A stretch of DNA of 64,000 nucleotides from JBFXCS01 sp050181915 (GTDB lineage Bacteria; Actinomycetota; Thermoleophilia; Miltoncostaeales; Miltoncostaeaceae): assembly GCA_050181915.1 (NCBI GenBank), contig JBFXCS010000001.1, positions 310,001 through 374,000 of the forward strand. Direction: 5' to 3'. A program made the position numbers and the translations under genes. The notes under the pieces were generated by a model. The model saw only the letters and a list, made by a program, of their open reading frames with translations. It was not told where the DNA came from and made no database searches. Numbering within the stretch: position 1 is the first letter of the stretch; the number at the start of each line of letters is the position of its first letter. This document shows positions 25,397 to 34,523 of the stretch, piece by piece.

Positions 25397-25410
25397 TAGC
25401 GTCACGCGTC
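25397..25410 (+). promoter_or_regulatory. -10 element of a leaderless promoter for gcvT
   Basis: TAGCGT (25397-25402) lies eight bases before the gcvT ATG; no Shine-Dalgarno sequence and no clear -35 are seen. No glycine riboswitch motif was recognised in the 168-base gap. Confidence 0.45.
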
Positions 25411-26505
25411 ATGGCCGACGCCCTGGCGCACACCACCCTGCACGGCCGCCACGCGGCCCTCGGGGCGCGGATGGGGGCCTTCGCGGGCTGGGACATGCCG
25501 CTCTACTACACCACCGCGCGCGCGGAGCACCGGGCGGTGCGCGAGGCCAGCGGGGTGTTCGACGTCTCCCACATGGGCCAGCTGGAGGTCTCCGGCGCGG
25601 GCGCGCGGGCGGCGCTGTCGCGGCTGCTCAGCAACGACCTCGCCATCGGCCCCGGGCAGGGGCAGTACACGCTCATGCTGGAGGACGACGGCGGCGTCAT
25701 CGACGACCTGATCGTCTACGCCCTGGCCGACCGCTTCCTGCTGGTGGTGAACGCGTCGAACATCGCCGCCTGCCGCGAGCGGCTCGATGCGCGGCTGCCC
25801 GGCGACGCGGTCCTCGCCGACCGCTCGCACGAGGTCGCGATGCTCGCCCTGCAGGGTCCCCGCTGGGCCGACGCCCTGCGGCCGATCGCCGCCACCCCGC
25901 TCGCCTTCGACCTCGAGTACTTCGAGGTGGGCGAGGACATGATCGCCGGCGTCCCCTGCCTCATCGCGCGGACCGGCTACACCGGCGAGCCCGGCGTCGA
26001 GATGATGTGCCCCGCCGACGGGGCCCCCGTCGTGTGGGACGCCCTGATGGCGGCCGAGGCGCCGCCCGTCCCGGCGGGCCTGGTCGCGCGCGACACCCTG
26101 CGGCTCGAGATGGGCTATCCGCTCTACGGGCAGGAGCTCTCCCGCGAGCGCACCCCCGTCGAGGCGGGCCTGCGCTGGGCCTGCGACATCGAGGGCGGCC
26201 GCTTCCCCGGCGCCGACGTGCTGCGCCGGCAGGTCGAGGAGGGCACCCCGGAGCGCCTGGCGATCTTCCGGCTCACCGAGCCCGGCATCCCGCGGGCCGG
26301 CCAGGACGTGCTCATCGACGGCGCCCCGGCGGGCGTCGTCACCAGCGGCACCCTGTCGCCGTCGCTCGACGTCGGCATCGGCATGGCCTACGTCCCCGCG
26401 GCCGCCGCGGCGCCCGGGACGGACATCGTCATCGACGTCCGCGGCAAGCCCAAGTCCGCCCGTACGGACCGCCGCCCCCTGGTGGCGGCGTCCCCGAAGG
26501 AGTGA
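25411..26505 (+). CDS. gcvT: Glycine cleavage system T protein (aminomethyltransferase)
   Basis: 364 residues. FAGWDMPLYY at the N-terminus, VFDVSHMGQ, YTLMLEDDGGVIDDLIVY with the folate-site Asp, RTGYTGEPGVE and RLEMGYPLYGQEL are family motifs. It transfers the methylene group from the lipoyl H protein to tetrahydrofolate and releases ammonia. First gene of gcvT-gcvH-gcvPA-gcvPB, with a seven-base gap to gcvH. Confidence 0.97.
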   Translation: MADALAHTTLHGRHAALGARMGAFAGWDMPLYYTTARAEHRAVREASGVFDVSHMGQLEVSGAGARAALSRLLSNDLAIGPGQGQYTLMLEDDGGVIDDLIVYALADRFLLVVNASNIAACRERLDARLPGDAVLADRSHEVAMLALQGPRWADALRPIAATPLAFDLEYFEVGEDMIAGVPCLIARTGYTGEPGVEMMCPADGAPVVWDALMAAEAPPVPAGLVARDTLRLEMGYPLYGQELSRERTPVEAGLRWACDIEGGRFPGADVLRRQVEEGTPERLAIFRLTEPGIPRAGQDVLIDGAPAGVVTSGTLSPSLDVGIGMAYVPAAAAAPGTDIVIDVRGKPKSARTDRRPLVAASPKE

Positions 26506-26512
26506 GGTAGCG

Positions 26513-26908
26513 ATGGCCGCTCCCGAGACCTACCCCGGCGACCTCCGGTACCACCCCGAGCACGACTGGGTGCGCGTGGAGGGCGACGAGGCCGTCTTCG
26601 GCATCACCTGGTACGCGCAGGACGCGCTCGGTGAGGTCGTCTTCTACGACCCGCCCGAGGTGGGCGCGACGATCGAGAAGGACGGCACCTACGGCGAGCT
26701 CGAGTCGGTGAAGGCCGTCTCGGACATCTTCGCGCCGGCGAGCGGGGAGGTCCTGGCGGTCAACCCGGCGGTCGCCGACCGGCCCGAGGTCGTGAACGAG
26801 GACCCCTACGGGGCGGGCTGGCTGGTGCGGGTGCGGCTCAGCGACCCCTCCGAGCTCGACTCCCTGATGGACGAGCCGGCCTATCGCGCCTACCTGGCGG
26901 GCCTGTGA
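26513..26908 (+). CDS. gcvH: Glycine cleavage system H protein
   Basis: 131 residues. The lipoylation lysine is in ELESVKAVSDIFAP near residue 66. HDWVRVEGDEAVFGITWYAQDALGEVVFYDPPEVG matches the barrel core. It carries the aminomethyl group between P, T and L proteins. GGAG/GAGG sequences precede the ATG. The gcvPA start overlaps its stop. The L protein (lipoamide dehydrogenase) is not in this window. Confidence 0.97.
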   Translation: MAAPETYPGDLRYHPEHDWVRVEGDEAVFGITWYAQDALGEVVFYDPPEVGATIEKDGTYGELESVKAVSDIFAPASGEVLAVNPAVADRPEVVNEDPYGAGWLVRVRLSDPSELDSLMDEPAYRAYLAGL

Positions 26909-28287
26909 GCCGCTATACGTCCCTCACGGACGATGACCTGGCGGTGATGCTCGACGCCGTCGGCGTCGGGTCGATCGAGGAGCTGTTCGCCGCCATCCCC
27001 GAGGGCGTGCGCCTCGCGCGCCCCCTCGACCTGCCGGACGGCCTGCCCGAGCAGGAGGTGCTGGCCCACCTCGCCGAGCTGGCCGCGCGCAACGTCTCGG
27101 CCGACGACGAGATCACCTTCCTCGGCGCCGGGATGTACGACCACTACGTGCCCGCGCTGATCGACTCGATCCTGCAGCGCTCCGAGTTCCTCACCCCGTA
27201 CACGCCGTACCAGCCCGAGATCTCCCAGGGCGGCCTGCAGGTGATGTTCGAGTACCAGACGGCCATCTCGGAGCTCACCGGACTGCCGGTGTCGAACGCG
27301 TCGCTCTACGAGGGCCCGTCGGCGGTCGGCTCCGCGGCCTACCTGGCCAAGCTCGCGAACGGCCGGCCCGAGATCGTGGCGTCGCGCGGCGTGCACCCGC
27401 ACAGCCGCGAGACCCTGGTGACGCTGGCGCGCGGCTACGGCCAGACCGTCGTCGAGGCGCCGCTCTCCGACGGCGTCACCGACGTCGGCGAGCTGGCGGC
27501 GCGGGTGGGGGAGGGCACCTCGGCGGTCATCCTGCAGCAGCCGAACTTCCTGGGCGCGGTGGAGGACCTGGAGCCGCTGGTGGCGGTGGCGAAGGAGGCC
27601 GGGGCGCTGGTGGTGTGCGCCTGCGACCCCCTGCCGCTGGCGATCCTGAAGCCGCCCGGCGAGTACGGGGTGGACGTGGCGGTGGGCGAGGGCCAGACCC
27701 TCGGCAACCGCCTCGACTACGGCGGCCCGTCGTTCGGCTTCTTCGCCGCCGGCCAGGAGCACATCCGCCGCATGCCGGGCCGCATCGCCGGCGAGACCCG
27801 CGACGTGGACGGCCGCCGCGGCTTCGTGCTCACCCTGCAGACCCGCGAGCAGCACATCCGGCGCGAGAAGGCGACCCACAACATCTGCACCGCCCAGGTG
27901 CTCAACGCCCTGGCCGGCGTCATCTACCTGTCGTGGCTCGGCAAGCGCGGCGCGGTGGAGCTCGCCGAGCTGATGCTGCGCCGCACCGACTACGCCCGCC
28001 GCGCGCTGACGGCGATCCCCGGCGTGCGGCCGCTGCACGACCGGCCCGTGGTGCGCGAGTTCGCGGTCGCGCTCGACGCCCCGGTCGAGGCGGTGGTGGA
28101 GCGCTGCGCCGCGGAGGGGGTGAACCCCGGCCTGCCGCTGGGGGCCCTCTACCCGGAGCACCCCGACGGCCTGCTGGTCGCGATCACCGAGCGCCGCTCG
28201 CGCGCGGACATCGACCGGCTGGTCGACGTGCTGGGGCGCGCGGTGGCCGCGGAGGCGGGCGCCGTGACGATGGGGGCGGCCCGATGA
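26905..28287 (+). CDS. gcvPA: Glycine dehydrogenase (decarboxylating) subunit 1
   Basis: 460 residues, GTG overlapping the gcvH stop. YTPYQPEISQGGLQVMFEYQTAISELTGLPVSNASLYEG is the conserved N-terminal half of P protein (shown only to mark about 95-135), with DYGGPSFGFFA and RREKATHNICTAQ later. This subunit lacks the PLP lysine, which is in subunit 2. The split P protein is common in thermophiles, Firmicutes and deep actinobacteria. Confidence 0.96.
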   Translation: MSRYTSLTDDDLAVMLDAVGVGSIEELFAAIPEGVRLARPLDLPDGLPEQEVLAHLAELAARNVSADDEITFLGAGMYDHYVPALIDSILQRSEFLTPYTPYQPEISQGGLQVMFEYQTAISELTGLPVSNASLYEGPSAVGSAAYLAKLANGRPEIVASRGVHPHSRETLVTLARGYGQTVVEAPLSDGVTDVGELAARVGEGTSAVILQQPNFLGAVEDLEPLVAVAKEAGALVVCACDPLPLAILKPPGEYGVDVAVGEGQTLGNRLDYGGPSFGFFAAGQEHIRRMPGRIAGETRDVDGRRGFVLTLQTREQHIRREKATHNICTAQVLNALAGVIYLSWLGKRGAVELAELMLRRTDYARRALTAIPGVRPLHDRPVVREFAVALDAPVEAVVERCAAEGVNPGLPLGALYPEHPDGLLVAITERRSRADIDRLVDVLGRAVAAEAGAVTMGAAR

Positions 28288-29807
28288 GCGCCACGGCGCA
28301 GACCCCGCAGCAGCGCGAGCCGGTGGTGACCGTCTTCGAGCGCTCCCGGCCGGGCCGGCGGGCGTTCACGGCGCCGGCCCTCGACGTGCCCGAGCGCCCC
28401 CTCGACGAGATCCTCCCCGCCCGGCTGCGGCGCGAGCGCCCCGCCGAGCTGCCGGAGGTGGCCGAGCCGGAGATCGTGCGCCACTACAACCGGCTCTCGA
28501 AGCGCAACTTCGATCTCGACACCGGCTTCTACCCGCTGGGCTCGTGCACGATGAAGCACAACCCGAAGCTGCACGAGCGGGTCGCCGCCCTGCCGGGCAA
28601 CGCCCGTCTCCACCCCTTCCAGTCGCCGCGCCGCGCCCAGGGGGCACTCGAGCTGATGTGGAACCTGGAGCGTGCCCTGGCCGAGCTGTCGGGCCTGCCG
28701 CACGTGTCGCTGCAGCCGAGCGCCGGCTCGCACGGCGAGCTGGCCGGCGTGCTGCTCACCCGCGCCTACCACGCCGATCGCGGCGACCATCGCACCAGGG
28801 TGCTCACCCCCGACACCGCCCACGGCACCAACCCGGCCACGGTGACGATGGCCGGGTACGAGGTGGTGAAGGTCGACACGACGGCCTCGGGCGCCGTCGA
28901 CGTCGAGGACCTGCGCCGCAAGGCGACCGACGACGTCGCCTGCCTGATGCTCACCAACCCCAACACGGTGGGCCTCTTCGACCCGAACATCGAGGAGATC
29001 GCGAGGATCGTCCACGACGTGGGGGCGACCCTCTACTACGACGGCGCCAACCTCAACGCGATCATGGGCATCAGCCGCCCGGGCGATATGGGCTTCGACA
29101 TCGTGCACTTCAACCTGCACAAGTCGTTCACCCAGCCCCACGGCGGAGGCGGCCCCGGCGCCGGGCCGATCGCGGTGTCCGACCGCATCGAGCCGTACCT
29201 GATGGTGCCGCGCATCGTGCGCGCCGAGTCGCCGGAGGGCGGGTCGGCCGTCTTCGACCTCGAGGAGGACCGGCCGAAGTCGATCGGCCGGCTGCGCGGC
29301 TTCCAGGGCAACTACGGGGTGTTCGTGCGCTCCTACGCCTACATCCGCTCGCTGGGCGGCGAGGGGCTGCGCGAGGCGTCGGAGATCGCGGTGCTCAACG
29401 CCAACTACCTCCAGGCCCTGCTGGCGCGCGGCGAGGCGGGCGAGCACCTGCCGGCGGCCTACCCCGGCATCTGCATGCACGAGTTCGTGCTGTCGGGCGC
29501 GCCGATGAAGCGGGCGCTCGGCATCCGCACCGCCGATCTGGCGAAGCGGCTGCTCGACTTCGGCTACCACCCGCCGACGGTGTACTTCCCGCTGCTGGTC
29601 GAGGAGGCCCTGCTGGTGGAGCCCACCGAGACCGAGACGCGGGAGACCCTGGAGGCCTTCGCCGACGTGGTCGCGCAGATCCTGCGCGAGGCCGCGGAGG
29701 ACCCGGAGATCGCCCGCAACGCCCCCTACTCCACGCCGGTGCGCCGGCTGGACGAGGCGGGCGCGGCGCGCACGCCGGTGGTGCGCCAGCCGATCGCCTC
29801 CCCCTAG
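28284..29807 (+). CDS. gcvPB: Glycine dehydrogenase (decarboxylating) subunit 2
   Basis: 507 residues, ATG overlapping the gcvPA stop. GFYPLGSCTMKHNPK, LQPSAGSHGELAG, DTAHGTNPAT and the PLP-lysine motif FNLHKSFTQPHGGGGPG are diagnostic. With subunit 1 it decarboxylates glycine and loads the H protein. The C-terminus is unremarkable. The gene converges with the EAL gene with a 20-base gap. Confidence 0.96.
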   Translation: MSATAQTPQQREPVVTVFERSRPGRRAFTAPALDVPERPLDEILPARLRRERPAELPEVAEPEIVRHYNRLSKRNFDLDTGFYPLGSCTMKHNPKLHERVAALPGNARLHPFQSPRRAQGALELMWNLERALAELSGLPHVSLQPSAGSHGELAGVLLTRAYHADRGDHRTRVLTPDTAHGTNPATVTMAGYEVVKVDTTASGAVDVEDLRRKATDDVACLMLTNPNTVGLFDPNIEEIARIVHDVGATLYYDGANLNAIMGISRPGDMGFDIVHFNLHKSFTQPHGGGGPGAGPIAVSDRIEPYLMVPRIVRAESPEGGSAVFDLEEDRPKSIGRLRGFQGNYGVFVRSYAYIRSLGGEGLREASEIAVLNANYLQALLARGEAGEHLPAAYPGICMHEFVLSGAPMKRALGIRTADLAKRLLDFGYHPPTVYFPLLVEEALLVEPTETETRETLEAFADVVAQILREAAEDPEIARNAPYSTPVRRLDEAGAARTPVVRQPIASP

Positions 29808-29827
29808 CCGGGGCCGGCGGTGCCGGC

Positions 29828-32062
29828 TCAGGCCTCCGGCTGGCGGAGGGGGCCGGCGAGCTCCAGCGAGGCGGCGCACCAGGGGGCCGGCGTGGGAGCG
29901 GTGCGCGGGCGGGCCAGCAGGTAGCCCTGGCCCAGCGGCACCCCCAGCTCGCGCAGGGCGCGCAGCTCCTCGGCGCTCTCGATGCCCTCGGCCACGATCT
30001 GGGCGCCCAGGTCCTTCTCGAGGGTGACCATGGAGCGCACCAGGGCGCGCTTGGCGTGGTCGAGGTGGAGGTCGTGGATGAGCGACCGGTCCACCTTGAT
30101 GTAGTCGGGCGCCAGCTGGGTGACGTGGCGCATCGATGCGTGGCCGGCGCCGGTGTCGTCGATCGCCACCAGCGCGCCGCGGCCGCGGTACTCGGCGAGG
30201 CGGGAGCCCAGGCGGGCGTAGTCGCCCACGGCCTCGTGCTCGGTGATCTCGATGACGATGCCGTCCAGGCTGCCGGCGCCGAGGGCCGCGTCCATCTCGG
30301 GGGTGAGGATGGCGTCGGGGCTCATGTTCACCGACAGGTAGGCGCCCGCCGGCAGGGTGCCGCGCACCCGGCACGCCCGGCGCACGCACTCCACCTCGAT
30401 CTCGAGGCCCAGGCCGACGGCGTGCGCCTCGGCGATCCAGCGGTCCGGCGGGCGCTGCGGCTCGGCGCGGAAGCGCGAGAGGGCCTCGAAGCCGACGGTG
30501 CGGCCGTCGTCGAGGGCGACGATGGGCTGGTAGACGGTCTGGATGATCTGGGGGTCGGCGAGGATCTCGAGGATCGCGTCGCGGCGCTTGGCCAGCGAGG
30601 CGGTGTAGCCGGCCTCGTACTCCACCCCGTCCAGGCGGCCGCGGTCGAAGGCGACGACCCGGCGGCGCCCGGCGCGCGCGGCGCCCAGGCCCTCGTCGAG
30701 CGCCGCGAGGGCGTTCGCCGTGGTGGCGGCGTCGTCGGGCAGCACCACGACCGTGGCGCGGGCGCTGATGCCGGCGTCGTTCGACGCGGCGGCGGCGCGG
30801 GCGATCTCGGCGATGCGGCGGCCCTCCTCGGCTCCGTAGCCGCTGCCGATCCAGGCGAAGCGGTCCGAGCCGAGGCGACTCCAGACGCCGTCCTCCAGGT
30901 CCGCGTTCTCGAGCTGCTCGGCGACCTGGCTGAGGATCGCGTCGCCCGCCGCGTAGCCGTTCTGGGCGTTCCAGCGCCCGAAGCCGTCGAGGTCGATGCC
31001 CAGCAGCAGCGCGGGCCGCGCCGACGACGCGGCGGCGACCACGCCGGAGACGTGACGGGAGAAGGCGCGCTCCTCCAGGAAGCCGGAGAGCGGGTCGGTC
31101 TCCGACTCCCCCTGCTGGCGCAGCAGCACCGCGAGGCGCCAGCACAGGATGGCCGCCAGCCCCCAGATGACGGGCCGGATGGGCTCCCAGGCGATGACGC
31201 TGGCGGGGGCGCAGAGCGCCAGCCCGGTCGCGGCCAGCAGGGTCTTCGAGGTCACGAGGCGCACGCGGGCCTCGGTGACGCGCAGGGCGTGACGCGACGC
31301 GACCGTGACGAGCGAGAAGGTGACCATGTAGCCCGCCAGCACCAGGCCGATCGAGGTGACCGAGACGCCGCGGGTGACCAGGTAGGTGACGAGGGCGTCC
31401 GAGATGGCCAGGCAGCCGAAGGCGTACGCGAACCACACCGCCGCCGTCTCGTGGGTCACCCGGGAGCGGCGGACGGCGTTGTAGAGCGCGGCCAGCAACA
31501 GCAGGTCGAGGGTGATCGGCACGAGCTGGGCCACGTTCTCGGCCACCGGCAGAGGGTGGTACCAGAGCATCGCGAGCACGATGAAGCCGAGCAGGGCGAA
31601 GACGCTCAGCTCGATGGCCGCCGACTCGACGGCGCCGCGGCGGGACTCCTCCATCGCCGGCTGACGCAGCATCCACAGGCCCCGGTACCAGAAGGGGTAC
31701 GCGAGCAGGAACCCGACCTGCGACCAGGCGGCGGGGCTGTCGACGGTGCCGCCCGTCGCCAGGAACAGCCAGTAGGGGATGCTGCCCAGCGTCCAGCTGA
31801 GGAGGCCGTACGACATCAGGCGCCAGAAGCGGGCCTCGATGCCGCCGGACCGCTGCGACGCCCTGCGCGTGCCGACGAGGGCGATCGCGGTGAAGACGCT
31901 CACGGTGCCCCAGCCGATGCCGGCGGCGAGCGACGCCGAGATGGCGCCGGCGATCGAGAACCCGAAGGTCACGGCCAGCGTCACCACGGCGACGGCCCCG
32001 GCGGCGATCGCGAGACGGTCGCCGCGGCCGAGTCGTGCCCATTTCTTACGGAATACGCTCAC
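29828..32062 (-). CDS. Membrane protein with degenerate GGDEF and intact-looking EAL domain
   Basis: 744 residues from GTG 32062. The first 330 residues hold about nine or ten membrane helices with no recognised sensor family. The GGDEF domain (about 335-485) is degenerate: the active-site loop reads GSDRF instead of GGDEF, so no cyclase activity is expected. The EAL domain (about 500-740) retains FEALSRF (EAL), VNMSPD, EITEHEA, DDTGAGHASM, KVDRSLI and EGIES with the catalytic glutamates, so it is probably an active c-di-GMP phosphodiesterase. It lies 103 bases downstream of the FeeM-like gene on the same strand; shared transcription is possible. Confidence 0.88.
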   Translation of the reverse strand: MSVFRKKWARLGRGDRLAIAAGAVAVVTLAVTFGFSIAGAISASLAAGIGWGTVSVFTAIALVGTRRASQRSGGIEARFWRLMSYGLLSWTLGSIPYWLFLATGGTVDSPAAWSQVGFLLAYPFWYRGLWMLRQPAMEESRRGAVESAAIELSVFALLGFIVLAMLWYHPLPVAENVAQLVPITLDLLLLAALYNAVRRSRVTHETAAVWFAYAFGCLAISDALVTYLVTRGVSVTSIGLVLAGYMVTFSLVTVASRHALRVTEARVRLVTSKTLLAATGLALCAPASVIAWEPIRPVIWGLAAILCWRLAVLLRQQGESETDPLSGFLEERAFSRHVSGVVAAASSARPALLLGIDLDGFGRWNAQNGYAAGDAILSQVAEQLENADLEDGVWSRLGSDRFAWIGSGYGAEEGRRIAEIARAAAASNDAGISARATVVVLPDDAATTANALAALDEGLGAARAGRRRVVAFDRGRLDGVEYEAGYTASLAKRRDAILEILADPQIIQTVYQPIVALDDGRTVGFEALSRFRAEPQRPPDRWIAEAHAVGLGLEIEVECVRRACRVRGTLPAGAYLSVNMSPDAILTPEMDAALGAGSLDGIVIEITEHEAVGDYARLGSRLAEYRGRGALVAIDDTGAGHASMRHVTQLAPDYIKVDRSLIHDLHLDHAKRALVRSMVTLEKDLGAQIVAEGIESAEELRALRELGVPLGQGYLLARPRTAPTPAPWCAASLELAGPLRQPEA

Positions 32063-32165
32063 GGCCCTGCTATCGGCACGATCCTCCCCACTCCTGAGAG
32101 GAGCGACCGGAGGCGGATTCGCAAGGCTCCCGCGGAGCGACCCTCGGAGGGTCAACGCACCCGCC

Positions 32166-32996
32166 TCAGGCGTGTAGCGGGGCGCCGGCCTCGCTCATCA
32201 TGGCGCGCAGCGCCGCGGGGTGGCGGGCGGCGAGGAACCGGATCTGATCCTGCAGGCGGTCGCCGAGCCCCTGTCCGGTCACCAGGTCGCGGAGCAGCGC
32301 GTCGTCGATGCCCCGACCGGTGCGCAGGTCGTGCAGCCAGGACGGGTCGGTCTCCACGATGAGCCGGTTCATCGCCCGCTGCCCGGGAGACTCCCGCAGG
32401 GCCGTGTGGGCGACCATGTCGAGGATCGTGCCCGGGTGGAGGGCCAGGGCGGGCGGGCCGAAGAGCGGGCGCTCCTCCGCCACGCGGCGCATGCCGAGGA
32501 TGCCCGCGTAGAACCGCTCGCTCTGGGGCGACACGGTGATCACGACCGGCGATTCCGGCCACTCGACCAGGGAGATGCGCGTCAGGGCGGAGATCAGCCG
32601 CATGAAGACCCGCCGCGTGTGGCGGCGCCACTGCGGGCGCACGACCAGCGAACCGCACTCCATGAGCGGCGCCGTGTGGGTGGCGCGCAGGCGGTCGTTC
32701 TCCTCGGCGAAGGAGCGGTCGGACGGGACGCCGAAGGGGCCGTCGATCACCAGGACCGCCGCGCCGATGGCCTCGCCGTCGACGCGGGCGAGGGCGAAGC
32801 AGGTCCCGGGGTTGAGGTACGAGACGTGCATCCGGCGGCCGGTGGCCTGGGGCTCCATGTAACCGGCCTCGACGAAGCCGTCGTGTACGACGGACAGGAC
32901 CTCGTCGATGTGCTCGGGGGCGTCGCCGATGACGACCTCGATCTCGTCGGTGGGCAGTTGCATCTCGGCTGGGCTCGTCAGGGGCGCGGTGGTCAA
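32166..32996 (-). CDS. FeeM-like N-acyltransferase (GNAT/LuxI fold)
   Basis: 276 residues from TTG 32996, chosen because its first four bases overlap the stop of the upstream ligase (TTGA) and a GGAG lies eight bases before it; an ATG at 32963 is the alternative. The core VVIGDAPEHIDEVLSVVHDGFV, FALARVDGEAIGAAVLVIDGPFG, PSDRSFAEENDRLRATH and LMECGSLVVRPQWRRH resembles the N-acyl amino acid synthase (FeeM) family, whose members resemble LuxI autoinducer synthases. Such enzymes move a fatty acyl group from a carrier to an amine. The C-terminal 75 residues have no recognised domain. Product and acyl donor are unknown; coupling to an acyl-activating enzyme supports the assignment. Confidence 0.7.
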   Translation of the reverse strand: MTTAPLTSPAEMQLPTDEIEVVIGDAPEHIDEVLSVVHDGFVEAGYMEPQATGRRMHVSYLNPGTCFALARVDGEAIGAAVLVIDGPFGVPSDRSFAEENDRLRATHTAPLMECGSLVVRPQWRRHTRRVFMRLISALTRISLVEWPESPVVITVSPQSERFYAGILGMRRVAEERPLFGPPALALHPGTILDMVAHTALRESPGQRAMNRLIVETDPSWLHDLRTGRGIDDALLRDLVTGQGLGDRLQDQIRFLAARHPAALRAMMSEAGAPLHA

Positions 32997-34372
32997 CGCG
33001 ATCGCTCCAGGTAGGTCGGCTTGTGCTGGAAGTCGCCGGCCTCGTGGTAGGGGTAGTCCCGGTAGGGGTGGACGCGCACGTCGCCGGCCACGCCGGCGGC
33101 GGCGGACAGGGTGTTGCCCAGGGCGAACTCGATGCCCGGCCCCGGGCGGACGCCGTCGCGGAGCTGGACGTGCAGCACCGGCCGGCCGGCCTCGGAGGCG
33201 ATGCGGAAGCGGCCGGTCAGCGCGCCCGCGTGGGCGGCGGTGGCGAACAGGCCCTCCTTGATCACCTCGGGGCGCAGGCTCCACCCGTCGCCGCGGATCT
33301 GGCCGTTGTGGCGGCCCCACATCGCCAGGACGGGGCCATGCACGGTGAGCTCGCCGAGGCCGGTGAGCGCCTCGTTCACCCGCTCCTCGGACAGGATCTG
33401 GGCCTCGTCCTCGAGGTCGTAGCGCACGAGCGGCAGCAGCCGGCGGGTGAGCGCGGTGAGCACCAGGGTGCTCGCGCCGTCCTCGTGGCGGCGCTCCTCC
33501 AGGTAGAGGCGGTTGGGGTCCCAGGTGAAGAGCGTGGGGGAGTAGCCGGGATCGTGGCCGTAGATCTCCTCCCGTCCGGCGGGGCTGTCGAGCAGCCGCC
33601 GCGCCTCGCGCAGCTCGGGCGTCTCGTGCAGCACGTGCAGCCCGACCTCGGCGGCGCCCATCGACACCATCACGCCGATGCGGCTGGGGTGCGCGCGGCT
33701 GAAGCCGAAGAGCTCCGAGACGTAGGTGCGCCAGCTCTCGGCCACCCACTCGCCGCCGACGAAGCAGGCCACCACGCGCTCGGCGAAGCCGGGGCCGTGC
33801 TCGCGCAGCGCGGTCTCTCCCAGCTCCTTCAGGAAGAGGGGCTCGGCGGCGATGATCACGCGGTCGAAGCCGGCGCCGGCGCGCACCAGGATCTCGAGGG
33901 CCATCTCCAGGTGGACGGACGGCGTGGCGACGGTCGCCAGGCGGGTCGGCACCGCGATCCCCATCGGCAGGCAGTTGATGAGCAGCGTGGAGCTGTGCTC
34001 GCCGCCGCCCAGCGACTGCACGACGGCGTCGAAGGTGCGCTCCTGCGAGCGGCGCTCCGATCGCGAGGTGACCCCCACCGAGAACAGCCCGCTGGAGCCG
34101 CTGGAGGTGAGCAGCTCGGCGGCGTCCGACACGCGGCCGCCGTCCAGCCAGGTCTCGAGCGAGTCGGTGAACACCGACCGCTTGTCGGTGTAGGGCACCT
34201 GGGCGAGGCGTGTCACCGTGTGGTGGTCGACGCCCTCGCGCTCCAGGTGGGCGCGGTAGCCGTGGGAGGAGAGCGCCGCGCGCCGGAAGCTGCGCAGCGC
34301 CGCCCGCTCGGCGGCGGTGAGGGGGGTCTCGTGCGCCTCCACCACCGCGGATCCATCGTCTGTCCGGCTCAC
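32993..34372 (-). CDS. PaaK/LuxE-like ANL superfamily acyl-activating enzyme
   Basis: 459 residues from GTG 34372, preceded by GAGGGGGA. The ATP-binding loop LLTSSGSSGLFSVG, the A5-like motif SMGAAEVGLHVL and an A8-like hinge MWGRHNGQIRGDGW are visible, as are the PaaK/LuxE-type N-terminal helices. Such enzymes adenylate a carboxylic acid and pass the acyl group to CoA or a cysteine. Translational coupling to a FeeM-like transferase suggests it supplies the acyl donor. No acyl carrier protein gene is nearby. Two palindromes lie upstream. A GTG at 34408 overlaps the probable -10 and is rejected. Confidence 0.75.
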   Translation of the reverse strand: MSRTDDGSAVVEAHETPLTAAERAALRSFRRAALSSHGYRAHLEREGVDHHTVTRLAQVPYTDKRSVFTDSLETWLDGGRVSDAAELLTSSGSSGLFSVGVTSRSERRSQERTFDAVVQSLGGGEHSSTLLINCLPMGIAVPTRLATVATPSVHLEMALEILVRAGAGFDRVIIAAEPLFLKELGETALREHGPGFAERVVACFVGGEWVAESWRTYVSELFGFSRAHPSRIGVMVSMGAAEVGLHVLHETPELREARRLLDSPAGREEIYGHDPGYSPTLFTWDPNRLYLEERRHEDGASTLVLTALTRRLLPLVRYDLEDEAQILSEERVNEALTGLGELTVHGPVLAMWGRHNGQIRGDGWSLRPEVIKEGLFATAAHAGALTGRFRIASEAGRPVLHVQLRDGVRPGPGIEFALGNTLSAAAGVAGDVRVHPYRDYPYHEAGDFQHKPTYLERSR

Positions 34373-34406
34373 CGTTCCCCCTCGTCGTCCCCTGCGAACG
34401 AGGGCC

Positions 34407-34478
34407 ACGCTATCGGCGCGCTCGAAAACGAATCATGGTCAATACTGACCATCGTTTCGCCCTGGACTGACGGCGAAA
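34407..34478 (-). promoter_or_regulatory. Palindromic operator region upstream of the ANL-FeeM operon
   Basis: ATGGTCA-ATAC-TGACCAT (34435-34452) and TTTCGCC-N10-GGCGAAA (34455-34478) are perfect inverted repeats in an A/T-richer pocket. A minus-strand promoter TGATTC-17-TAGCGT (-10 at 34407-34412) ends just downstream, so the first palindrome abuts the -35 as an activator site would. The neighbouring LuxR-type protein is the obvious candidate ligand. Confidence 0.5.
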
Positions 34479-34523
34479 ACTTCAGTGAATCCGCGACCGA
34501 GGGGCCGCGATCCCTCGCCGGTG

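Noticed and set aside
25243..25410. Glycine riboswitch in front of gcvT
   Set aside because: The gap lacks the two-aptamer signature and a leaderless -10 lies eight bases before the start.
28149..32042. 1297-codon minus-strand open frame opposite gcvPB and the EAL gene
   Set aside because: No domain similarity; both recognised genes lie in other frames with complete motifs.
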